12,583 nucleotides of DNA. It comes from an uncultured Rhizobiaceae group bacterium (GTDB taxonomy: Bacteria > Pseudomonadota > Alphaproteobacteria > Rhizobiales > Rhizobiaceae). A model generated the notes under the pieces. The model had not been told where the DNA came from. It searched no databases and worked only from the letters and a program-made list of their open reading frames with translations. Positions within the stretch are counted from its first letter, which is position 1. The number at the start of each line of letters is the position of its first letter. The stretch is taken from positions 1-12,583 of the forward strand of contig CALHHQ010000036.1 of the NCBI GenBank assembly GCA_938030645.1, given 5' to 3'. Position numbers and translations under genes: made by a program. This document shows, in pieces, positions 6,992 through 12,583 of this stretch.

Positions 6992-8256
6992 GCCTCACGC
7001 TCGATAATGGTCGAAGATATTCTCCCCCGCGCGCTGCAACAGGCGCAGCGGGGTCTCCCGTTTCTGCATCAATTGCCAAACTTGCACCCCGATGGACGAT
7101 TGCATTTATCGCCTTCGTAGGTGCATTCGTGATCAACGAGCCTGCGCCATATGAACTGTTCCTCGCGATGGCGATGGTGGTGTTCTTGTTTTTTGGAATG
7201 CGGCTCAGTCAATTGTCGATTTCGCTGGCCACACTGTTTGTGTTGTTCAATATCGGCGGCATGCTCTCGATGTTCACCATGTCGGCCTACGGAGACATCC
7301 CACTTTACCTCGCAGTTTCGCTGTTCTTGGGCCTTTCCTCGGTGTTCTGGTGTGCTGCCATTGAAGCGGATATGGGACGTTTACGCACCATCATGCGGGG
7401 CTATGTGGTTGGCGCGACCATCACGTCGTTGCTAGGGATCGCAGGTTACTTCAACGCATTTCCAGGCGCGGAAGTGTTCACACGTTACAGCCGGGCCATG
7501 GGCGCGTTTCAAGATCCAAACGTATTTGGCCCGTTCCTCGTCCTGCCTGCGCTTTATCTCGTTTACGGGTTGCTCTATCGCAGTTTTTCGCTGGCCCCTC
7601 TCCGCTTGGCATTGCTGTTGATTATCGTGCTCGGCTTGTTTCTCTCGTTCTCTCGTGGCGCTTGGGGTGTGATGGGATTGTCCGGCGGTCTGCTTTACTT
7701 CTTCCTTCTGGCAACTGAAACGTCTTCCCAACAACGCTTCAAACTTCTGATGCTGGGCGCATTTGGTGTTGGTACATTGGTGCTCATGATTGTGATCGCT
7801 CTCCAATTCGATGCTGTGGCCGACATGTTCGAGCAACGCGCCAGACTGGCCCAGGACTACGACAGTGCCGAAGTTGGACGTTTCGCTCGCCATGCGATTG
7901 GCTTTGCTTGGGCATTGGAAAACCCACTAGGCATCGGCCCACTTGAATTCGGCAAAATATTGGGGGAAGACACCCACAACATCTGGGTTAAGTCCCTGAT
8001 GGCATATGGTTGGATTGGCTTTGTTTCTTGGTTGATCATGACGATTTGCACCTTGATCGGTGGAGCACGTTTGCTGGGTCGTGTGCGCCCTTGGCAACCC
8101 TATCTCATTTGTACTTATGCGGCATTTATTGGACACCTTGGTCTTGGCTGGTTGATTGACACCGATCACTGGCGCCACTTCTATCTGATCATTGGTATCA
8201 TCTGGGGATGCATGGCCTTGGAGGCCAACCATCTGCGCACGAAGTCAATAAAATAG
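6988..8256 (+). CDS. Wzy/WaaL-type O-antigen polymerase or ligase family membrane protein
   Basis: A 422-residue polytopic inner-membrane protein with around ten or more hydrophobic segments starting at about residue 35. It matches the O-antigen ligase/polymerase (Wzy_C) family. The motif FLSFSRGAWGVMGLSGG (218-234), with Arg223, is followed by a periplasmic loop (about 272-335). That loop contains RFARHAIGFAWALENPLGIGP (298-318) and EDTHNIWVKSLMAYGWIG, with Arg298 and His330 as likely functional residues. In an EPS locus beside the initiating transferase the expected role is Wzy-like joining of lipid-linked repeat units in the periplasm. A ligase role cannot be excluded, since the two share a fold. 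The start is TTG, overlapping the preceding TGA stop by two bases, with GGAGA 7 bases upstream, so the pair is almost certainly co-translated. It ends this group of + strand genes. Confidence 0.87.
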   Translation: MSLTLDNGRRYSPPRAATGAAGSPVSASIAKLAPRWTIAFIAFVGAFVINEPAPYELFLAMAMVVFLFFGMRLSQLSISLATLFVLFNIGGMLSMFTMSAYGDIPLYLAVSLFLGLSSVFWCAAIEADMGRLRTIMRGYVVGATITSLLGIAGYFNAFPGAEVFTRYSRAMGAFQDPNVFGPFLVLPALYLVYGLLYRSFSLAPLRLALLLIIVLGLFLSFSRGAWGVMGLSGGLLYFFLLATETSSQQRFKLLMLGAFGVGTLVLMIVIALQFDAVADMFEQRARLAQDYDSAEVGRFARHAIGFAWALENPLGIGPLEFGKILGEDTHNIWVKSLMAYGWIGFVSWLIMTICTLIGGARLLGRVRPWQPYLICTYAAFIGHLGLGWLIDTDHWRHFYLIIGIIWGCMALEANHLRTKSIK

Positions 8257-8408
8257 ACCGTTCAAGTAAGCTTTGAACTTTTAAAACTTCAAGTTAGTGG
8301 TGCTGCCTTCCGTGAAGTCGCATCCAAAACAACTACGTCTCAGCTTACGCTGCGCTCGTCCGATACTTTGTCAAAAGTAATGCGGGTTTCTACTTAAATT
8401 CCACTCTA
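8257..8408. terminator. convergent intergenic region with candidate terminator hairpin
   Basis: Between two convergent genes, GTTCAAG (8260-8266) can pair with TTTGAAC (8272-8278) around the loop TAAGC, with one G-T pair, followed by TTTT (8279-8282). A second, imperfect symmetric block follows at once (8273-8292, TTGAA-C-TTTTAAAA-C-TTCAA). The stem is short and AT-rich, so this is a modest terminator candidate for the Wzy-type transcript. The remaining bases, 8293-8408, show nothing recognisable. Confidence 0.4.
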
Positions 8409-10667
8409 CTAGGCCACGTTCTTCACAGGGGTTTCGTGTTTCATTTCGCCGTTCAACCTGTTGATCAGTGCTGGAATATCGGATGCAGGTACCGGGCGTG
8501 AATAATGGTAACCCTGTGCGATTTCGCAGCCGAGCGATTTCAAAAGGTGCACCTGCTCTTCTGTTTCCACGCCTTCGAGCACCAATTTAAATCCGAGCTT
8601 TCGACCAAGCTCGAGCAGCGACTGAATGATGGATTGATCTGCATGGTCATTCACCACTTCGTCCACAAAGGACTTATCGATTTTGACGGCTGTGCACGGC
8701 AATTGTTTGATTTGCGTGATCGACGAATAGCCCGTGCCAAAATCATCTAACCCAACCCAGCAGCCAGCGCGACGCAGATGTTGAAGTTGGCCAATGAGTG
8801 GCCCACTGTTCGGCCCAAAGACACACGTCTCTGTCACCTCAATAGCCAAATCTTTTGGATGAAGATCATTTTGCACAATTTCAGAAATGACATTGAGCGC
8901 AAACCCAGGTTGTGACAAATCCCCCTCTCCCACATTAAGGCCAACGTTTCCAAACTGAATTCCAGCTGATTTCCAACGTTTCATGTCTTTGACGATTTTC
9001 TTCAACATGACAGCACCAACCTTCGCGCCGATTTCATGGTCGTTGAGCATTTTTTCAAACACATGGGGTGTCAGAATGCCTTTTGTCGGATGATGCCATC
9101 TGGCGAGGGCTTCAAACCCTTGCACTGTTCCGGTCTCCATACATACGAGTGGCTGATAGTGTGGGACGATTTGCGATTTGTTGAGCGCTTCTTCGAATTC
9201 TTCGCGCAAGTCCAAGCCTTCGTAGAACTCTATGCTCATCTGGGCATGATACTCAACGGTTCGGCGGCCAGAAGCGGATTTTGCTTCATACAGTGCAAGA
9301 TCCGCGTTACGCATGAGTTCTTCAAGGTTTCCACCATCGCGCGGGAATTGAACAACGCCTGTAGAAACACCCGCCTCGATGACCTGCCTGTTGTCATCAA
9401 TCGCAACTCGAATTGTTGATGGGGCGTCAAAGATCGTTTTTGGGTCAATGCTCTTGTCATCTGATCCAGCAACAATCAGAACAAATTCATCACCGCCCAA
9501 ACGTGCCACATGAGCGCCATCTGGTGCAGATGCTTTCAATTTGTCAGCCAAAGCACGGATGATTGTGTCGCCAGCTTCATGGCTGTGATAATCATTTATT
9601 TGTTTGAATTTATCGATATCAAAGAGAAAAATTGCCGCTGATTGATTCTGCTCAGCGCAAGCTTGCAATAGTTTTGGCGCTCTATTTTGGAACCCATTGC
9701 GGCTAAAAACATTCGTCATCACGTCATGGTTCGCCAGAAAATGAGCCTCGCGATCTCCTGCGCGTTTCTTTTTTGAAGATGCATAATATTGGGACGCAGG
9801 GTAGATAAATGCACCTAACAACAACAGCAATACTAAACCGGCCCCCTTGTATAAAGTGGCCGTGAAACGTGCGCTTTCTGCATGAACATCCACTAAAATT
9901 CTCAAAATATATGACAGATTCCCATCTGCAGTTACAGGATGAAAGACTTCTGCAAACCTTAAGGGTTGGTACTTGCCATCAGAGCTGTGTAACAAAATTT
10001 CGTGGTTTAAATTTTTAGCGATCTTTTGCGCATAAGTACCATCAAGTGGGTAGCGGCCTTTCAGATTGCTGGAAAGTTTTTGCAGAGAATGGCTTTCGGT
10101 GTTTTCAAAGACGTGTTTCATGGCGCTCTGTGACGGAGCCTTTGCAACGTGATTGCCATGAGCAGCGTGCTTTCCATATGAAGAGCCATGCCCTCCCTCA
10201 CTATGATTGTGAGTATGGGACATGGACATCTTTTTTGCCTGCCCCAATTGCTTTGCTGCATATGTTCCTAGGCTGATTTCGCAATTACAATCAGGATTTA
10301 TCACATCGACCTGATAAATATTGCCAACAGACAACATGCCATTGATCATTTGTGTAAATTCAACACCATCAGGCGTTTTGAGCTTTTTTGAATCTGGCTC
10401 AACTTCCACAAGCTTACCCAAATTCGGTGCTCGGGCTTCAATATGATAAGCCCAATCCATACCTGTGGATTCTGCATGCTGTATCAACAGAGCTTTTACA
10501 CCGTATTGAATTCCAAAGTGAGCAGAGCTAGCAAAAGCGACCACAGCTAGAACGAGCGCCAACACAATTCCAAATATGCCTTTGTGTTTCCACTCTTTCG
10601 AAGTGCCGCGTGCATCGATAGGGAACTTGTGCGCTCCATATTGGTTAAGTTGCAGATTAATGGTCAA
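8409..10667 (-). CDS. membrane GGDEF-EAL c-di-GMP enzyme with histidine-rich periplasmic sensor
   Basis: A 752-residue inner-membrane protein that may make and break cyclic di-GMP. Membrane spans at about 30-50 and 272-292 enclose a periplasmic sensor. That sensor carries CxC (Cys127, Cys129) and seven histidines in 23 residues (151-173), then a Cache/PAS-like tail (about 205-265). The GGDEF domain (about 305-465) keeps DIDKFKQIND (350-359) and RLGGDEF (389-395). The inhibitory RxxD site expected before GGDEF is absent. The EAL domain (about 490-740) keeps EALARW (519-524), EVTE (610-613), DDFGTGYSS (641-649), KIDKSF (662-667), EGVETEEQ and QGY, so phosphodiesterase activity is expected. TTG-10667 is the only start candidate between an upstream in-frame stop and the first membrane span, and GGGGG lies 6 bases upstream. 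It converges on the EPS genes, whose output c-di-GMP often controls. Domain calls are firm; the metal-sensing role is inference. Confidence 0.93.
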   Translation of the reverse strand: MTINLQLNQYGAHKFPIDARGTSKEWKHKGIFGIVLALVLAVVAFASSAHFGIQYGVKALLIQHAESTGMDWAYHIEARAPNLGKLVEVEPDSKKLKTPDGVEFTQMINGMLSVGNIYQVDVINPDCNCEISLGTYAAKQLGQAKKMSMSHTHNHSEGGHGSSYGKHAAHGNHVAKAPSQSAMKHVFENTESHSLQKLSSNLKGRYPLDGTYAQKIAKNLNHEILLHSSDGKYQPLRFAEVFHPVTADGNLSYILRILVDVHAESARFTATLYKGAGLVLLLLLGAFIYPASQYYASSKKKRAGDREAHFLANHDVMTNVFSRNGFQNRAPKLLQACAEQNQSAAIFLFDIDKFKQINDYHSHEAGDTIIRALADKLKASAPDGAHVARLGGDEFVLIVAGSDDKSIDPKTIFDAPSTIRVAIDDNRQVIEAGVSTGVVQFPRDGGNLEELMRNADLALYEAKSASGRRTVEYHAQMSIEFYEGLDLREEFEEALNKSQIVPHYQPLVCMETGTVQGFEALARWHHPTKGILTPHVFEKMLNDHEIGAKVGAVMLKKIVKDMKRWKSAGIQFGNVGLNVGEGDLSQPGFALNVISEIVQNDLHPKDLAIEVTETCVFGPNSGPLIGQLQHLRRAGCWVGLDDFGTGYSSITQIKQLPCTAVKIDKSFVDEVVNDHADQSIIQSLLELGRKLGFKLVLEGVETEEQVHLLKSLGCEIAQGYHYSRPVPASDIPALINRLNGEMKHETPVKNVA

Positions 10668-10673
10668 GTCTGG

Positions 10674-10678
10674 CCCCC
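10674..10678 (-). promoter_or_regulatory. ribosome binding site supporting a TTG start of the GGDEF-EAL gene
   Basis: On the - strand a run of five G lies 6 bases before TTG-10667. It can pair with the anti-Shine-Dalgarno CCUCC with one wobble. An in-frame TGA lies nine codons upstream and no ATG or GTG stands between, so this site and the TTG belong together. Confidence 0.5.
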
Positions 10679-10684
10679 AGGCAC

Positions 10685-10719
10685 ATCAGAAAATGCATTT
10701 TTTCAGAAATACATCTGAT
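10685..10719 (-). promoter_or_regulatory. leader hairpin upstream of the GGDEF-EAL gene
   Basis: On the - strand, ATCAGA then TGTATTT (10719-10707) can pair with AAATGCA and TCTGAT further on, around the loop CTGAAA. This gives a 6-bp and a 7-bp helix, one pair being G-U, with a 3-base TTT bulge. The structure ends 6 bases before the GGGGG ribosome site. It also contains the 12-bp palindrome AAAATGCATTTT (10690-10701). It may affect translation, or the palindrome may be a DNA site. It matches no riboswitch class known to me. Confidence 0.4.
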
Positions 10720-10800
10720 TTCAGCCATCCTTAACACTGAAAGATGAAGTGGCGATTTTGAGAGTTGTTAAAATTTTCGACAATTTGAAACGGCTTGCAT

Positions 10801-10820
10801 TCAAAGGAACCAACCTTTGA
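10801..10820. promoter_or_regulatory. inverted repeat TCAAAGG-N6-CCTTTGA, candidate operator
   Basis: Perfect 7-bp arms (10801-10807 and 10814-10820) flank AACCAA in the divergent region. It lies 68 bases upstream of the acyl-CoA synthetase ATG and 10 bases upstream of TTGACA (10830-10835). This geometry suits a dimeric regulator, for example of the TetR or MerR type, but no regulator gene is in the window to pair with it. Confidence 0.45.
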
Positions 10821-10829
10821 GAGGCATAA

Positions 10830-10835
10830 TTGACA
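10830..10835 (+). promoter_or_regulatory. consensus -35 hexamer TTGACA before the acyl-CoA synthetase
   Basis: TTGACA matches the sigma-70 -35 consensus exactly, 53 bases before ATG-10888. At 17 bases spacing the -10 would be CTCCAT (10853-10858), a poor match. The promoter would therefore need an activator or may lie elsewhere; the perfect inverted repeat just upstream fits the activator idea. The rest of the 220-bp divergent region holds no gene I can see. Confidence 0.3.
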
Positions 10836-10887
10836 AAAATGTAGTTCAAGCGCTCCATGTTGTTCCACCAAACTTTGCGAACCACCC

Positions 10888-12420
10888 ATGATTCATCCCA
10901 GCTTCCACGCCGAACGCACGCCCAGAAAAATTGCCTATCAAATGGCAGAAACGGGCGAGGCGTTGACGTTTTCAGAATTGGAAGCGCAGTCCAATCAGGT
11001 TGCACACGCCCTGCGCAAACTGAACGTAAATGTTGGCGATCACATCGCGTTTCTGCTGGAAAATCGGTTGGACATGATGGTTTTAATTTGGGCAGCCCAA
11101 CGTTCTGGTGTGATCTTCACACCAATCAGCCGCTATCTTAAATTCGAAGAGGCTGCTTTCATTGTCAACGATTGCGGAGCAAAGGCGTTCATCACGTCGC
11201 AAAGCTATGGCGATCTGGGTCAGCAAATGCGCGGCGAGTTTGATAGTGACATCACCTGTTTGATGATGGACCAGGCTCAGGATGGGTTTGAAAACTGGCA
11301 TGACCTTGTCAGCGAAATGTCAACCACGCCGATTTCAGATCAGCGCGCTGGCATGGCGATGCTCTATTCGTCTGGGACAACGGGTCGCCCTAAAGGAATT
11401 TTGCGCGAACAGAAAAACACCAATTTGGATTCGCTTAGTCCAGTCTTGATTGCAGTGTGCAGAGATCTTGGGGGAATGTCTGACAAGTCTGTCTATCTCT
11501 CACCTGCCCCACTTTATCATTCAGCTCCTCTTGCCGCTGCAACGGTTGCTGCCGGTTTGGGCGCAACAACCATCATCATGGCCAAATTCGACGAAGAGCA
11601 ATTGCTAAGAGAGATTGAAAAACACGCCATCAGCCATGTTCAGGTGGTGCCAACCATGTTTGTGCGGTTGATGAAATTGCCGAACGAAGTGCGCACACGT
11701 TACGATGTCGGCAGTCTGGAAGCTGCGCTTCATGTGGCTGCGCCGTGCCCCGTCCAAATTAAACACCAAATGATTGAATGGTGGGGTCCAATATTGCTGG
11801 AATATTATGCGGGTTCAGAAGGCAATGGCGTGACCGCTGCAAAGTCTGATGAGTGGCTGGAGAATCCCGGTACCGTTGGACGTTCGCTCTACGGCTCAGT
11901 TCATATTCTGGACGACGGGGGGAACGAACTGCCTCCGGGCCAAATCGGCGACGTCTATTTCAATTCAGGATTTGGGTTTGTGTATCACAATGACGAGGCC
12001 AAAACCCACTCAGCTTTCACGAAAGACGGTTGGTCCACTTTGGGCGATATCGGTTGGCTGAACGAAGACGGATATTTGTTTCTCACCGATCGTCGGGCCT
12101 ACACAATTATCTCTGGTGGCGTGAACATCTATCCTCAAGAAACGGAGGACTTGCTCGTCACCCACCCGAAAGTCACCGATGTAGCCGTATTTGGCGTTCC
12201 AAATGAAGAATTGGGCGAAGAAGTGAAAGCAGTTGTGCAGCCTGTTAATTTCGAAATTGCAGGCGCGAAGTTGGAACAAGAACTTATCGCATTCTGCAAA
12301 GAAAACCTATCAGCTCTGAAATCTCCAAAAAGTATCGACTTTCAATTGGAGTTGCCACGCACACCGACTGGCAAGCTGATGAAACGGCATTTGAAAGACG
12401 CGTATTGGGCAAAGACATAA
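10888..12420 (+). CDS. acyl-CoA synthetase (AMP-forming, ANL superfamily)
   Basis: A 510-residue soluble enzyme that activates a carboxylic acid with ATP to an acyl-adenylate and then transfers it to CoA. The adenylation motifs are complete: YSSGTTGRPKG (160-170, phosphate loop), YYAGSEGNG (306-314, with Ser where Thr is usual), GWSTLGDIG (381-389), DRRAYTIISGGVNIYPQE (401-418), and the catalytic lysine Lys496 in RTPTGKLMKR. The length is normal for a single-domain fatty or aryl acyl-CoA ligase, with no carrier-protein domain. The family includes fatty-acid, carnitine and aromatic acid ligases; the substrate here is open. ATG-10888 is the first possible start after an in-frame TGA at 10831, but no clear ribosome site precedes it. 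The gene stands alone, divergent from the GGDEF-EAL gene, and its stop codon ends one base before the tRNA-Pro 3' end. Confidence 0.9.
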   Translation: MIHPSFHAERTPRKIAYQMAETGEALTFSELEAQSNQVAHALRKLNVNVGDHIAFLLENRLDMMVLIWAAQRSGVIFTPISRYLKFEEAAFIVNDCGAKAFITSQSYGDLGQQMRGEFDSDITCLMMDQAQDGFENWHDLVSEMSTTPISDQRAGMAMLYSSGTTGRPKGILREQKNTNLDSLSPVLIAVCRDLGGMSDKSVYLSPAPLYHSAPLAAATVAAGLGATTIIMAKFDEEQLLREIEKHAISHVQVVPTMFVRLMKLPNEVRTRYDVGSLEAALHVAAPCPVQIKHQMIEWWGPILLEYYAGSEGNGVTAAKSDEWLENPGTVGRSLYGSVHILDDGGNELPPGQIGDVYFNSGFGFVYHNDEAKTHSAFTKDGWSTLGDIGWLNEDGYLFLTDRRAYTIISGGVNIYPQETEDLLVTHPKVTDVAVFGVPNEELGEEVKAVVQPVNFEIAGAKLEQELIAFCKENLSALKSPKSIDFQLELPRTPTGKLMKRHLKDAYWAKT

Positions 12421-12421
12421 A

Positions 12422-12498
12422 TGGTCGGAACAGCAGGATTCGAACCTGCGACCCCACGCCCCCCAGGCGTGTGCGCTACCGGACTGCGCCATGCTCCG
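12422..12498 (-). tRNA. tRNA-Pro (anticodon GGG)
   Basis: A 77-base tRNA folded by hand. The acceptor stem CGGAGCA pairs with TGTTCCG (one G-U), with discriminator A and an encoded CCA. The D arm is closed by GCGC pairs. The anticodon stem CACGC/GCGTG holds the loop CTGGGGG, giving anticodon GGG for CCC and CCU codons. The T arm GCAGG/CCTGC holds the loop TTCGAAT. The C1-G72 pair is the usual bacterial tRNA-Pro feature. The CCA end is one base from the stop codon of the convergent acyl-CoA synthetase gene, so its 3' trailer must be transcribed antisense into that gene. Confidence 0.96.
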
Positions 12499-12583
12499 AA
12501 CAGGTTTTCGTTTAAGCCCGTGAGTGAGAAATATCAAGCGATGTAAGAAGCTTGTTGTCGAAAAATCAGCGCACCTGATCGAG
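12499..12583 (-). promoter_or_regulatory. upstream flank of tRNA-Pro with candidate promoter
   Basis: On the - strand TTGATA (12537-12532), 16 bases, and TTAAAC (12515-12510) form a possible -35/-10 pair ending 11 bases before the mature tRNA. The -35 is a fair match (4 of 6, with TTGA intact) and the -10 weak (3 of 6). The position suits a short tRNA leader. Nothing else was recognised up to the window end. Confidence 0.35.

Noticed and set aside
7432..7893. 153-codon - strand frame within the Wzy-type gene, rich in Gln, Glu and His
   Set aside because: This composition is expected from reading hydrophobic membrane codons backwards; there is no domain and no separate start signal.
12422..12498. 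tRNA-Pro as an integration site of a genomic island
   Set aside because: No integrase gene and no second copy of the tRNA 3' end was seen in the window; the adjacent gene is an ordinary metabolic enzyme.
12310..12537. Short - strand frame running through the tRNA into the synthetase gene
   Set aside because: It crosses a complete tRNA gene and is antisense to the conserved catalytic lysine motif, so it is not a protein gene.
1..12583. CRISPR array, insertion sequence or long direct repeats
   Set aside because: No regularly spaced repeats, transposase-like protein or terminal inverted repeats were found by eye on either strand.

Overview
The window looks like a stretch of alphaproteobacterial chromosome. 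I infer this from the ExoP/GumC-type polysaccharide co-polymerase, the CelD/BioF2-like acetyltransferase and the GumB-type short export lipoprotein. A marine Hyphomicrobiales or relative is my guess only; base composition looks close to balanced but was not computed. No insertion sequence, phage gene, CRISPR array or rRNA was seen.

Bases 1-8256 are an exopolysaccharide (EPS) locus. It holds a GNAT-type acyltransferase (+), then a convergent Wzc/ExoP-like co-polymerase (-). Across a 230-bp divergent promoter region come a Wza/GumB-like export lipoprotein and a family-4 glycosyltransferase (+, 4 bp apart). After a 146-bp gap follow a WcaJ-type initiating sugar-phosphate transferase and a Wzy/WaaL-type polymerase or ligase (+, stop and start overlapping). 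Together they cover chain initiation on undecaprenyl phosphate, one sugar addition, periplasmic polymerisation, length control with export, and probably acyl decoration. No Wzx flippase and no further glycosyltransferases are present, so the locus must continue elsewhere. The co-polymerase carries a tyrosine-kinase-like domain that has lost the P-loop lysine and the C-terminal tyrosine cluster.

Bases 8257-10667 hold a membrane GGDEF-EAL protein (-) with an unusual periplasmic histidine-rich segment and a CxC motif. Both catalytic domains look intact, so it may link an outside signal, possibly a metal, to c-di-GMP. That messenger commonly controls EPS synthesis.

Bases 10668-12583 hold a 220-bp divergent regulatory region, a stand-alone acyl-CoA synthetase (+), and a complete tRNA-Pro(GGG) gene (-) whose CCA end lies one base beyond the synthetase stop codon. 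The longest stretch without a gene is about 230 bp. Several non-coding structures (hairpins, palindromes, candidate promoters) were found by eye and are listed with modest confidence.
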